From: Diabrotica undecimpunctata
Taxonomy: Eukaryota > Arthropoda > Insecta > Coleoptera > Chrysomelidae
Reading direction: 5' to 3'
Length of the DNA: 64,000 bases
Assembly: GCF_040954645.1 (NCBI RefSeq)
Contig: NC_092807.1
Coordinates: 77,826,021 to 77,890,020 of the forward strand
Part shown: piece by piece, positions 1 through 12,420 of the stretch
How the letters are laid out: every line of letters starts with the position of its first letter
Position numbering within the stretch: position 1 is the stretch's first letter
The notes under the pieces: generated by a model
What the model saw: only the letters and a program-made list of their open reading frames with translations
Told to the model about the DNA's origin: nothing
Databases searched by the model: none
Made by a program: the position numbers and the translations under genes

Positions 1-536
1 AACAGATATTCTTAAAAATTTATTTATTTCTGTAATTTATAAAATTGGAGGAATCACAGAGGTATGATATAGTATATAAATCTAAGTCATCACTGCCATT
101 GTGGTCTTCACCTGTATCCCTGTATATCCCTGTATAGGAATCTGTGTCCTCGAAACTAGGTTCCATTCTGATAGGTTCCATTCTCTAGGTTCTTAACCAT
201 CTATTCACTGCAACCTACAAAATGATATATCGAATTACACACAAGCAACCAAAATAAGTAAGCCCTACCTGCGGAGACTTGTATACCCATATGGACATTT
301 AGGCATACTTTTCATCAAGGTGAGAAGGATTGGTCCTAGTAAATTAGGGACCACTCCTTCAAGCCACAATGCTCCCCAGGCTTTCCTCCACCCCTCCCCA
401 TTCCACGCTGATGTTATGGGAGGCTACTTTCATCAAAAAGATTGCCATATGAGGATCCCACTTACAAAAACCCTCATATGAAATATTTACTGAATAATGC
501 AGAGCAGAATGAGGCGCTTTAGTCCTGCTAAGCTAC
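1..536. other. Unassigned sequence, no gene seen
   Basis: No long reading frame, splice-flanked exon or recognisable transposase/RT motif was found on either strand. It contains a short local duplication of a CTGTATATCCCTGTATA-like string around 118-136. Treated as non-coding intron or intergenic sequence. Confidence 0.4.
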
Positions 537-544
537 TTGTATAG

Positions 545-591
545 CGTGTGTGAGTGGGTGTGTGTGTGTGTGAGTGGGTGTGTGTGTGAGT

Positions 592-668
<77 letters not shown>

Positions 669-690
669 TGTGTGTGTGTGCGCATGTGTG
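545..690. repeat. (TG)n microsatellite
   Basis: Nearly pure TG dinucleotide run of about 145 bp with a few GAGTGG interruptions at the left end and CGCATG at the right. The reading frame through it (alternating Val/Cys) is a by-product of the repeat, not a gene. Confidence 0.97.
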
Positions 691-751
691 TATATGTTAG
701 AGCCTTATTATTTATCTAATTTATCTAATAATAAATAAAAAATAAACTATG

Positions 752-900
752 TTTATGTGTAAAATAAAAGTAAAATACTTAACTACGTACAATAAAAGGA
801 AAATATGTGACTATGTATAATTAAAGTGAAATATATAACTATTTAAATAAAAGTAAAATATGTAACTATGTATAATAAAAGTAAAATATGTAACTATGTA
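752..900. repeat. Minisatellite, about 27-28 bp period, 5 units
   Basis: Five consecutive degenerate units of the type AATAAAAGTAAAATATGTAA plus CTATGTA. The last two units are almost identical. The array stops where a LINE RT fragment begins at about 897. Confidence 0.85.
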
Positions 901-1125
901 CTACAATGGGGAGTGAGACAAGGACACACCATTTCTCCCAAACTGTTCACCCTTGTTCTATAAGACATTTTTAAGAAATTACAATGGAACAACAAGAGTA
1001 TAAACATCATTCCTATAAACTTAACAGTACAAGGTAGATACAGATGGAAACAATTGTGAGAGAGGAGGAGATGGAAAATGTTTGATGATGAAGATATATG
1101 TAAAACAATCAAAAGAATTTTAAAG
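895..1125 (+). pseudogene. LINE reverse-transcriptase fragment (CFDP2/RTE-like)
   Basis: Reading + strand from about 904 gives WGVRQGHTISPKLF, a stop, then DIFKKLQW. This is the conserved RT block that the better-preserved LINE at 56.7-59.1 kb shows as GVRQGDPISPKLF...DIFKRLEW. Only about 70 codons survive, with a stop and no catalytic YADD block. It is a dead internal fragment; the family is assigned by similarity to the copy in this window. Confidence 0.7.
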
Positions 1126-1835
1126 ATTCCATATGAGTCCAGTAAATAGAAAACACAATTTTATTTGTTTACAACAAAATGGAAATATGAGACTGTAAAC
1201 AGAAATGATTACAAAAAAAGCAGACACATTTTTATAAAACATGTATACAATATAAAAAGCATATGGTATTATTAATGAAGAAGCTTTTCAAAATAGATTG
1301 AAGAGAACTATAACATACAAATTGTACAGTTTTATACTGGAAATAATTAATTACATTTATCACCTGTACTTACAAAATTGTTTTCTCCTACTTTCATATT
1401 TTCTATGAGCAATTAATTTCATAGGATCTATCCTAGTGCATTCTGGTTTACTTTTAAGGAAGTTCTTTACGCGCTCGCTGTCGAGCGCGTCCAGTTTTAC
1501 AAGTTTTTGTATTAATAATTAAACTTTTAGTGCGTCGTGGTCGTGGGTGAATATAGTATATAAATACAATGAATTAAATCTTATCTTAACTAACTCTTTT
1601 GGAGGTTTTTTAATAAAACTATTTAAGGAGGTAATAAAACTATTGCCTCCTTCGCCTTCCTCGGCCTATAGTAATTTGGAGGTAATAAAACTATTTATGA
1701 TAAAATTAGGTGGTTGTGTGGTTGCGAACAAACTAATAAACTGTTTTGTTTTGTACGCGTTTTGTTTGGAGGTGACGAGACTTGATCAAACAAAGGTACC
1801 GATGATCTTGTTCATATATGGTATAAAATGAAATC
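1126..1835. other. Non-coding AT-rich stretch with short direct repeat
   Basis: No convincing gene. An 18-bp string GGAGGTAATAAAACTATT occurs twice (1627-1644 and 1677-1694). A short GC-rich hairpin (GCGCTCG...CGAGCGC) lies near 1470. It may be upstream sequence of the hAT element that follows, but I cannot place its boundary. Confidence 0.35.
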
Positions 1836-1839
1836 CCAT

Positions 1840-2830
1840 GATGAATCTGAAGTGTACATGAATAATATTTTTAGCTTTTCAATGCTTGGTAAGTTAAATA
1901 TAAAAACCTAGTTAAGTTCAGTTTATGATGATACTATAATTAAACACAATGAACAAGTGGATAAGAATCGATATGATTGGAATTAAATTATAAATTGTAT
2001 AAGGTTTTGTGGAGCTTTCTAGTTAACTTTAAGTGGTCAGGACGAAAACGAAAATTTAGAAAATAGAACATATTTAAGGCGCTGGACAATTTTAGCGCCG
2101 AATTAGACAACGGTTTAAAGGTTCATATTCAAAGTTCAAAATCTTTAAAGGTAACTCAAAAACAATCCAAAATGAACTCCTTGAGTGCTTGTTAGATGTC
2201 CTTGTGTTGCAGTGATTGCCGTTGAAATGACAGACGTTGCTGGTGAATTTCAGTTAGTTATATTTTTCCGATATCTGTGCAAAGGACGACCAGTTAAGAG
2301 ATTTTGGAAATTTTACGTGCTGGACAGACATGATGCCAAATCAATCACTGAATACATTTTAAATATTTTAAATCCCTTATTAAAACATATTCCGAACAAA
2401 CTAATTGCTCAAAGTTCTGATGGCGCATCTGTTATGAGTGGTGAATTAAATGGTGTGCAAAAAATTATTAAGGAAGCATATTCTCTTACAAATTGCGTTA
2501 ATTGCTATGCACACCAAATGAATTTAATTATGACAATGCATGTACGATTAATAAGCAGGCTAGGATATATTTTTTTAATGTATCCGGTTTGATCTCGTTC
2601 TTTTTTACGTCTCTTCAAAGAACAAAAATTTTGGATGAGGAGGTTAATAGCAGGTTGACAAAATCTTCCCAAAAACGTTGGAATTTTCAATCACGGGATG
2701 TTCAGACTGTTAATGAAAATAGAAAAGACCTCATTGCAGTTATGGACATTATACAAAGTACTTCACATGATTTGTCGTCCATTATGACAATGGACGACAT
2801 TGAATTATTATTGAATATTAATTGAAAATG
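1840..2830 (+). pseudogene. hAT-type transposase (ZMYM1/DUF4371-like), decayed
   Basis: Conceptual reading in shifting + frames gives the family order: an NxxRYxxGxxINCIRFCG-like block (about 1940-2020), KGTSKTIQNELLECLLDV-like block (about 2150), FQLVIFFRYLCKGRPVKRFW (about 2247), LIAQSSDGASVMSG (about 2400) and a CYAHQMNLIM block (about 2505). After a frameshift near 2505-2560 comes FTSLQRT followed by SSQKRWNFQSRDV at about 2665-2703. This is the RNase-H-like core of hAT proteins annotated as zinc finger MYM-type 1-like. At least one frameshift and several upstream stops make it non-functional. The C-terminal dimerisation region is missing where the next transposase begins. Confidence 0.8.
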
Positions 2831-2849
2831 GAAATTTAAAAATTAAGCC

Positions 2850-4207
2850 AAGGGAATATCTTGGACATCCGTGCAAAACAAATTGTTTTAAATGTATTTA
2901 AATATCATCTAAATTTAAAAAGTGGTGAAAGTGTTAGAAGATTAACCGATAAAGTAAGTGCTATGACCGGAGTAAGTTTTAGCACTATTTCTAAAATACG
3001 CAAAGAAGCTGCGGAAGGAGGATTAAGGCCCATAAAAAAAAAACAAGAAAACGTACCAAAAGTAGAGTGAACAGCAGAAAGTTCACTTACAATGCAGTAG
3101 TTCATACACGGCTACGTGCCGTGCCGTGCATAGTTTTTTCTTTAAAAATTTACCGCCGACATTGAACGAAGTTTTTGCTCTGGTTAAAAAAGACAAAGAT
3201 TTAGTAAACATGTTACTCACAACAATGTGGAGAATACTCCATGAAATGAACTTTGTTTTTTGCAAATGAGGAGTAAAGTCAAGCATGATTGAACGGCCTG
3301 ATATTCTAAAATGGAGACATCAGTATTTGCATGAGATAAAAAAATTTCGTTTTCAAGGATACACCGTCGTTTATTTGGACGAAACTTGGGTGAATGTTGG
3401 ACATAGTGTTTCCAAAGAATGGAAGGACCTCTCAGTGACTTCAACCAGAGATGCGTTTGTTAAGGGGTTGTCAACAGGCCTAAAACAGCCGACACAACGA
3501 GGCCCCCGATTTGTTATAGTACATGCAGGTAGTGAATTGGGCTTTGTAGAAGGTGCTGCTTTTTGGTTTTTAGCTAAAAAAAAAAACTCAGCGGACTATC
3601 ATGATGATATGGATGGTCTTATATTTGAACAATGGTTTAAGGAAAAGCTGCTTCCTAATCTTCCAGAGAAAACTGTTGTGGTGATCGTACCATTCGAGGA
3701 GAGAAGAAGTGATTCTGACACAAGCCTTCAATAAAGTTCAAATTAAGACGTGGTTACTGGAGAAAGATATCTTTTTTGACGAAGATTATTTAAAATCAGA
3801 GCTCATGGAAGTTGTAAACACATACAAAGAAAAATACATAAAATATAAAATTTACGAGATGTGCAAAGAGAAAAAATTTGCCATTCTGAGACTACCTCCA
3901 CACTATTGGATTGTTAAATCCAATTGAAATGGTATGGAGTCAAGTCAAAAGACATATTGTCTCACACAACACAAAGTTTAAGGCCGCCGCTATGGAACAA
4001 TTAATAAGAAATGCATTTGGTGTAGTAACAGTGGAAAACCGGAAAAACTATTGTAAACTTGCTATTAAGGAAGAGCAAAAATATTGGGTTATTGATGGGT
4101 TGATGGACGATATTAATCCTGTGGTAATAAATGTGACGGTTGACCGTGACAGTAATGAAAGTGATAGCGATGATAGAGAAGATGCGGATGATGTTAATAT
4201 GCAGTGA
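2850..4207 (+). pseudogene. IS630/Tc1-like DDE transposase, frameshifted
   Basis: N-terminal helix-turn-helix-like region (from 2861, SFSTISKIRKEA block), then a catalytic block VVYLDETWVN (about 3366) with the first Asp. A long middle follows (HSVSKEWKD, FVIVHAGSE, FWFLAKKK, MDGLIFEQWF). The expected second Asp lies near 3690, where the text reads VIVPFEERR and looks mutated. The final acidic residue is in LNPIEMVWSQVK (about 3914). The protein is split over four frames with a stop after 3070 and shifts near 3280, 3700 and 3910. The last segment has an acidic Ser/Asp-rich tail. Resembles uncharacterised DDE_3-type insect/aphid transposases. No TIRs were identified. Confidence 0.78.
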
Positions 4208-4890
4208 GTAAATTATGTGATAGTTTGCAAATCGGCGGACACAAAGTGCCAAATCCGAAAAGTCTGTAAATAACAGTCCGGCAAAAGTGAAAATTAGGAA
4301 ATAGTGCTAAAAATTTCATATAATACAACATATATATTGAGATGATATTAAATATAGGAGAAACAAAGGTAGTGTTTAAAGAAATAATTTATAAGTTATA
4401 TACTAGAGAATATTATAAAAAATATTTATATGAGGGCATTCTTAAGAAATTAACATAATAATAAGTTTAAAAAGTTTTTATTTTGCAATGTGTTTGTTTA
4501 TTTTAATAATTATGATATTATAAATATATTTGAATACGCCATCTTTGTAGGCAACCAAGTATACACTGAAGTATATTTGGTTATGGATTTAGAATAGGGA
4601 TATTTATTAATTTAAGATGTAATTTATATATGTTTATATTCTGATCTGAAAAGCCTAAATTTTCATAAAATTCTCGATAGAATTTTAGTTATAATAGTAG
4701 TTTTCTAGATAGAATAAAAAATAATTATCTAGAAATATAAAATAAGACGTCAATAGAAAGAATTTAACCTTTGTTCGTAGTAGAATCTTCGCGAACATTG
4801 TAATGTCTATGAAATAGAAGGATTCGAATATATTTTCTTTCAAGAATATTCGGGAACATTAAAATGATATAAATACGATGTGATTTGGAT
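4208..4890. other. AT-rich non-coding stretch
   Basis: No gene recognised. Between about 4780 and 4890 the sequence has a TATAAATACG box followed by a repeated GTCAGT tract, the look of a retroelement LTR promoter, but no matching second LTR exists in the window. Confidence 0.3.
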
Positions 4891-4902
4891 TCAAAATGGT
4901 CA

Positions 4903-5000
4903 GTCAGTTGGTCAGTAAGTTCAGTATAGGGGTCAGTAGATAGTTAGTCAGTAAGTTCAGTATAGGAGTCAGTTAAAATTAGTCAGTAAGTTCAGTATAT
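4903..5000. repeat. Short tandem repeat, about 19-bp core, 3 copies
   Basis: The core GTCAGTAAGTTCAGTATAG occurs three times (about 4912, 4950 and 4983), separated by variable GTCAGT-rich spacers, directly downstream of a TATA-like box. Confidence 0.8.
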
Positions 5001-5024
5001 AGTATGGTCAGTTAAGATAGTAAT

Positions 5025-5232
5025 CAGTGATTGGAAAGTATAGAATTAAAAAAATATTAATTGAAGATTAAAAAATTATATTATGTATATGGTGATTGGA
5101 GATTGGAAGAGAGTATTAATTGAAGATTAAAAATTATTTATGTATATGGTGATTGGAGATTAGAAGAGAGTATTAGTTGAAGATTAAAATTATATTATGT
5201 ATATGGTGATTGGAGATTGGAAGAGAAAAAAA
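5025..5232. repeat. Tandem repeat, about 57-bp period, 3-4 units
   Basis: Units begin with TATGTATATGGTGATTGGAG at about 5082, 5139 and 5196, with a degenerate partial unit before them. Each carries TTAATTGAAGATTAAAA. Together with the upstream TATA-like box and the AATAAAAGTGC string at 5588, this could be internal repeat structure of a solo LTR (low confidence). Confidence 0.85.
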
Positions 5233-5770
<538 letters not shown>

Positions 5771-6799
5771 TAGCGGTTAATGTAAGCTCCGTTCTAAAAC
5801 GGTATTATACTAACTCCAGTAAAATATACACCGTATATATTATTATCTGCGTAGCGCTTTATGTAGACTCCGAGCAACACGTAGGATTAAGTGAACTCTG
5901 TAATAGGTTAAAACACTTTTGTGATCCGTATATATGCTTTCGCGTACACAACTAAACTCTTGCGATGTTGCCAATAAGTTGATTAGTCGTAGACTTTCAA
6001 ATTTTACAGCAGGTACGTTTTGGAACTTCAAATTTATTTAAATATCAATAAATTTAGTAATCTAGAAATTTCACAAATACTTGGTTAATGTAGTTAAATA
6101 TTTTACGGTGGTAATTTATATTACTTGATTTAATTATTTTTAAACTTAAGTAGTGTCTATTATAAACTTGGAAAAGGCAAGAGTTCATTTTTATTTATTA
6201 GTATTTTTTTTAAATGCGTTGGCACTGAAATATTTATTATATAAATGTACGTTCCGATGTTTCGATTGCTATAGTTTATGACGTATAAAATATTTGGTTC
6301 ATGAAGTAGTAAAATTTAAATTATAACAATTTATAAATCATTCTTAAAATTCCAATTTTTTACTGTCTAATTTCAATATTTCGATTTTTAAATGTAGGGA
6401 ATTCAATATCCTATATACTATATTTTAGATACACATAAACACATGGATACACTTATGACAGATACTAAAAGAAGAAATATTTCGGTACCTTAGGGTAACT
6501 TGACTCTCGGCAACATATCTATTACAATTACATATAATATGTTCGGTCTTATAGTTTTAAATGCTTTGTCGCTTGTACAAGCTATTATTTTCAACTTTAA
6601 ATAATTGTGTTTTTGTATCTTTCGTTGTCAGGCATATCAAAATTTAATTTTTAATTTAGAAGTAAATGTATATATAATATTCTTTTTTCTGTCACTTGGT
6701 TTAAATATGGTTCACTTATATTCTTCTTGCTTATTTATTTTTATTCGTAATACTTATTAACGTACGTAATAACGTACCCGTTTTTGCAAAAAGCAACAA

Positions 6800-7205
6800 C
6801 GGGTACGAAAGATATCGGGTATCAGGGGTGGTATTTGTCAATCTAAATGCCACTTACCACATATTAAATTAGAGGACATTTCTCCAAAACCGGAGATATG
6901 TATATCTACAGAACAGAAGATTTTTCGTATCATTCAATGGTGAGATGAAGAACGCAGATGAATGGTCTCGCTTGAGGTAGCGTAATGGCACCTACACTGT
7001 ATTACATTTACACAAATGATTAACCGATACCAGTAGATACTAGGACTTTCATGTAGACGATACATTGCACAACCAAAACTTTTGTTGCTGAAGTGAATAA
7101 AAATCTAAATGATGCCTTAAATATAATAAAAATAAACTACGAATTAATTTTAAGCCAAACCCCGAAAAATCTTAGGAGCGCTCCTTCAATTTGTCTAAGA
7201 CAGGC
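6800..7205 (+). pseudogene. Jockey-type LINE RT fragment
   Basis: Mixed-frame reading gives VVFVNLNATYH, NRRFFVSFNGE, GSVMAPTLYYIYTND, then FHVDDT and AEVNKNLNDALN. This is the same RT segment found antisense in copies 2-4 of the repeat unit. It lies in material absent from copy 2 and is a second, separate jockey fragment inside copy 1. Multiple frameshifts and stops. Confidence 0.75.
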
Positions 7206-7429
7206 GCTTTAACAAAACTGAATATCTAATCTAATATAAATCTAATATAATCTATAATCTATAATATAAATACCTTTTTTTAAAACACATCTACCACGCA
7301 GAGGCATTAGCGTATTTAGATTAATGTTACAGTTGATACAAATAGTGTATATACATTAGTTATATACATTAATAATAATAATATGTATGTGTATTACAAT
7401 GTATGTTTTAAATCTTATGAAGAAGTTGA

Positions 7430-8540
7430 CAGTCTTTAAGATAAGAAATTATTCTTTGGGTATCTGTATTTTCGTCTAGGGCAGTTGGGTATGCTATATT
7501 TGAGTCGTTCACTGTTATATTTAGGACACTGTATTAAAAAATATTTTACTGTTAGAACACGGTTGCACACTCCACAAACTGGTTTATTTTTGCGCTGTAG
7601 TAAATAGCCATAAGTAAGTCGTGTATGGCCGATACGAAGACGGGTAAGTATCACATGCTCTCTTCTGTCTTTTATTTTTGGTTTCCAAAGATGTGGATGT
7701 TTGTTGACTTCGTATAGCCTTTAGGGAGTGTTGTTCCAAGTTTGTTGCCATTTTTGAATTATTTTTTGTTTTAAGTATGGTTTTAAATCGTTTTGTACCA
7801 ATATGTTACTTTCTTCGGACATCAGGTTAGTTGGTGCGTTTTTAGCTAGTTTATCTACAACTTCGTTACCTTCAATTCTGACATGAGAAGGCACCCATAA
7901 AAAATGAACTTGGATGTTCTTATTTGAAATGATTTTAAGTTCTTTTTTAATAAGAAGTAGAAGGGGGTTGTCACAGTACAATTGAGTCAGTGAGGATAAT
8001 GAATTTAGAAAATCTGTGATTATTATACATCTTTCTTGGTTTTTGTTTTGTATTAACGATAGTGCTTTTAGAATTGCGAATAATTCAGCCGAAAAGATGG
8101 TTGTAATTGACGACAATTTGAAACTAACTGAGGTGTCTTTGCTGCCCCAACTCTGTCTTCATTTTTTAACGCATCGGTGTATACGTTGTAGGTATTGCCA
8201 TATCTGTTTAATAGTGTATGAAACTTTTGTTTAATGACGGTTGATGATATCTCTGATTTTCTTAGGTTTATTAGACTGATGTCGATAGCCGGAATAGATA
8301 TCGTCCATGGCGCAGGGTTGTGGATTGAGGAGGTATCATAAGTTTTTGTAAATTGAAAATTTAATTTGGATAAGTATGATCGTATACGAAAGTAAAAAGG
8401 ATGATCAATTTGATGTGTTTGTTAAAATTTATTTGTAAATCGATCAGCAAAAACGTTATGCACAACTGGATTATTTTGGTGTGATGACACTGCTGCTGCA
8501 TATATTAGGCTTAGTGGAAATATGAATTTTACTATAACAA
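7430..8540 (-). pseudogene. LINE C-terminal RNase H region
   Basis: On the - strand, 8116-7721 encodes an RNase H fold: FSAELFAILKAL, IIITDFLNSLSSL and FLWVPSHVRIEGNEVVDKLAK (the PSHxGIxGNExxD signature). An upstream YTDALKNEDRVGAA block (about 8200) supplies the first Asp region. A Cys-rich tail CGVCN...FLIQCPKY lies at 7654-7436. This arrangement is typical of I/jockey-group LINEs carrying an RNase H after the RT. The frame breaks between the blocks and the RT itself is not recognised upstream. Confidence 0.78.
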
Positions 8541-8769
8541 AATATAAACAAACCATGAAAATTTGATGATTTGAAGGGAAAAAATGTTAAATTAGGCTAG
8601 AGCAATAACTGAAACAAAAGAATCAAGTGGGAATAATGTCGAATTAATTTGAAAAATTATAATACCAACATAAAAACAAAAATAAAAGAGGCTTTTTGAG
8701 AAAGAAAAATAAACACACTTTATTAAAAGAGGTAAAAGTAAAATGTTAAGAAAAAAAATGCTTATATAA

Positions 8770-8966
8770 AATGAAGACCTGGGAATGAGAAGACGGGGTA
8801 GACCAAAGCTGAGGTGGATGGACGGGGTAACACAAGATGCCGAGAAGATCGGAGTCGGCAACTGGAAAATGCAAGCGAGGGACAGAATAGAATGGCGTAG
8901 AAAGCTTGAGAAGGTCGAGGCCCTCTAAGGGCTGTAGCACCAAGATGATGATGATGATGATGATAA
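8770..8966 (+). pseudogene. LINE 3' end with (ATG)n tail
   Basis: From 8779: MRRRGRPKLRWMDGV then IGVGNWKMQARDRIEWRR, the usual C-terminal end of CFDP2-type LINE ORF2 (RGRPxxRWxDxV...A.DR..WR). A stop follows, a short 3'UTR and a GATGATGATGATGATGAT tail at 8944-8966, as in LINEs with microsatellite 3' ends. Only the last about 50 codons are retained (5' truncation). Confidence 0.78.
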
Positions 8967-9599
8967 AATGAAGACCTAAAAGTCCACCGGAGGGTTTGAA
9001 ACAGATGAGAAAGAGGGCAAAAACCAAATCAAAGAATTGATTGAGATTAAGTAAATCCCTAGAGAAGAATGAATAACATATCTCAGATAAATAAACGAAA
9101 CAACAGAAACTGAGTATAACCTTGTAACTCCAGAAATATAATTAAATTAATTAACGCAAATCGTACGAACTGAAATACAAGAATCCATCACACAGTTAAA
9201 AAATAGAACCCCCATGAAAAAAATACAGTAGAGTATAACTACTTTTGTACTCTAGCATTATGGTAAGAAGTTAAAAATCTAAATACCTACATAATTATAT
9301 TACCGAAAAGTTAATAAAAACTTCTGTTCGTTAGCGGCAAGAGAAAGCGTATATCAGAATGTATTATGAAAAATTTTGTTAATAATACAGTATGCAATAT
9401 AATATAATGACAAGAATACTTTTATATCTTTGCTTATGGCATATTTTTGAAGCGTAGCTTCTATACTGGAACTAGCGCCACAAGATGGCGTCGTGAAGGG
9501 TAGCTTCATAGATTAGCGGCTCTTGGCATCGATTCACTACTCTTGATCAATTCGTTTTTAGTCATCATATATTTACTCTAAAAATAACTAACAAAATAT

Positions 9600-10640
9600 A
9601 GACATTAAATGAGAAGTAAAAATTAAAAGAATAATATGTCACTAAAAGACTTGATTTGTAACGATTATCAAAATTTAATAAAAGTCATAAATGTCATCCG
9701 ATTAATAACAACATTAAATCGTCTGTCAATAAAAAATGTGAAGAACAATTGGACAACACATAGTTTGGATTTAGAGGTGGATTGGGAACAAAAGAGGAAT
9801 TGTGCGCAATGGTGGTACTATTACAAAAATGCAGAGATTATAATGAAAACGTATTCATATCTAATATAGATTTTCAAAGTATTTGACATAGTTCAACCTG
9901 GTAAGCCCATACATGCATTAAAACACATACACCTAGATACCAAGATATTAATTTAATAAAAAATCTACTAAAATCAAACAGCGGTCATGCGGGTGAAAGA
10001 TAGTGAGACAAATCAAGCAGAAATTCAAAAAGGAGTCAGCCAGAGATGTGTGTTGTCACCACAATTATTTAATGTGTACTCTCAACTAATATTTTAGGAG
10101 ACACTATGGGAAAGAAGTAAGGAATGGAGTGAGCATCATTAATAACATGAAATTTGCAGACTAAACCCCAATTTTGACAGAAAATATAGACGATTTACAA
10201 ATTCTTATAGAAATCATTAACAGATAAAGCAAAAAGATAGGACTAAACTAAACAGATAAAAGTCAATGTTTACAAATAAGAAATTGAGTATGGTTATTAG
10301 ATTGAGATCGTCGAATGTTATGTATGGTGGCAACTGCTATATGGGGTAGAAGCTTGGACCCTGAAAGCCAAATCTGTAAAAAAATTAAAGGCATTCGAAA
10401 TGTGGCTATATAGGCGTATTCTTAAAATTCCTTGGACTGTAAAAGTCTCAAACGAAGAAGCGTTAAGACGAATTGTCTATCTGGACATCATATCTGGGCC
10501 ACATAGTTCGAAACGATAAATACTCTCTTCTACGCGTCATCATGCAAGGAAGAGTAGAGGGAAGAAAAGTCTTGGGAAGAAAGACAAAATCTGGCAGAGA
10601 AATATCAGAGATTGGACTAACTTCAGTGTTGAAGAAATAT
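9600..10640 (+). pseudogene. CFDP2-type LINE RT, heavily decayed
   Basis: Shifting + frames show in order: FGFRGGLGT (about 9767), a VFISNIDFQKVFDIVQ-like block (catalytic IDF..aFD, about 9850), a GVSQRCVLSPQLFNVYS block (about 10030), a degraded FADD-region (about 10150) and a C-terminal SYLGHIVRNDKYSLLRVIMQG block (about 10490). So nearly the whole RT is present but broken by stops and shifts. It lies in copy 1 on the strand opposite to the unit. Confidence 0.75.
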
Positions 10641-10649
10641 TATATTTAA

Positions 10650-11384
10650 AAAATCTAAAAGAATATCTAAAGTCAAATTTAACACGCTTCCATGCCTTGT
10701 AGTGAAATTTTGTTTCTGATTACGATACCGGATCCTGTAAAATTTTAAATACATTAAATTAAATCTCTCATAAATTATAAAGCCTATCTCTTAGATTAAA
10801 ATAACAAACTTCATAGTATTATGATATGTAGTATTGTGATAATGTGTAGGTGTCAGTATTCTTTTAAAAGTGATTTATAGGTTGGTATAACAATTTCACG
10901 GTTATGTGTCATACGGTTTCATCTTTCAAACAAACATTAAAAACCTTAAAAAGTTTCATTTTACATACAATTAGCACGTTGGCTCTGAAAATGACCTATA
11001 AATATGCATTGTTAAAAATTGTATAGATTTATCAATTTAAAATGTTCTTTGTCGTTTTCTGATTATTTATCTCAATTCGTTCTTAATCAAGCACATGTTG
11101 TCCACAAGGTATCTCTCTCATTTTTTAATCACTACTTTTTTTTACCTTTTGCCATAGTTTTCCTCATTTTCTTTATTCATATCGATTTCACTCATAACGA
11201 ATATTGGGTAGTTTATTGTTTCATGAAACTTTCTCCTTATATGTCCGTATCATACAAGTTGTCTAGTTATTATAGCGTATATAATGTCGTATGTTAATTC
11301 CATTTTATTTAACAACAAAATACTAAAAACTTTGTTTTCAAAACTTACACCAAATTAATTGTATCTTATCACTACAGCTGTTTC
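10650..11384. other. Repeat-unit backbone, no gene seen
   Basis: Non-coding part of unit copy 1. The reverse complement aligns with 54750-55430 of copy 3. No conserved protein motif on either strand. Confidence 0.5.
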
Positions 11385-12420
11385 GGCAGAGTGCCTTTCT
11401 CAAGTCTCAAGTTTCTCGAATCCATCAATCATCTATTGTATTTCTTATCAAGATTTTGAAGCAGCTGTGCTCCATTAGTCAATTTTTGTTGCTTTTTGTC
11501 ACTGTTTCTCTTTTTTCTTTATCGTCATCATTACGTAGCGCTACAACACTGGGTGGGTCATCGCTAACTACAACTTTTTTCCAAGTTGTTCGATTTTCAA
11601 CGAATCTGCAATGAAATGTTAATTTTCTAAGATATGATTGGATGTTTTCTCTCCATTGCATACTGAGACACCCAAGTGGCATTCTTCTGTGCTAAGTTTC
11701 TTCCATACCAGTTTTACAAGTTTGACATCTTGGCGTCTATGCATGTGTCCGATCTACATTAAGCAATTTATTTTCCTGAACAATATCGTTATAAGAGCTT
11801 TCTTTATTCAGTATATGTTCTTATTCTATACAAATTTGTAGTGATATAATAATGACGTTAAAAAATTTTAGAAGAATTATGCTCTGTATTTCTTTAGTGA
11901 CATTATTATTAACCGTGATTATTGATCTAAGATATTTAAAGTATTCCATACTTTCGAAATTGTAGTTGTTGACTTTATTATTTTATCTAGATGTATTGAA
12001 TTGCTCTCTTCTCTTGATTCGCTTGTATTTGGTTTTCATTTTGTTGATTTTAAGTGAAACAATTTTCGTACTCCCTTCGCTTTATTAAAGATGTCGTTTG
12101 CGGACGGGAGAGAGTTTCTTATGAGATCAATATCATTAGAATATGCTAGGAGTGCTTTGTACCTTGGTCCATTAATGGATTGCATCTTAAATATGCGTTA
12201 TTTCTATTTTAGTAAGCTGTTCATTAATTTTTTGAATATTTAAATCGAGAATCAGTATTTATTCGACTGTTTTATAACACAGTTTCTTGGCGCCTATTTT
12301 AATCTCTGTTTTTTTGGTTCGGTTATCATTATTACAAAGATTTTGCGGGATATCGACATAGGGAACTCGGTGGTATGTCCTTAATAGTTCCATAACTAAC
12401 GTTCGAAAATTTGTCTTACT
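11385..12420 (-). pseudogene. LINE RT C-terminal segment shared by unit copies
   Basis: Reverse-strand counterpart of 22800-23250 (copy 2) and 53405-54750 (copy 3). The - strand frame at 11682-11479 (ENIQSYLRKLTFHCRFVENR) corresponds to the 3' terminal region of endonuclease-reverse transcriptase LINEs. The DIDLIRNSLP-like block (about 12110-12150) is a degraded FADDIDLI RT block. Sharing by three copies means the LINE inserted before the unit multiplied. Confidence 0.65.

Noticed and set aside
537..719. Open frame of alternating Val/Cys
   Set aside because: It is only the translation of a (TG)n microsatellite.
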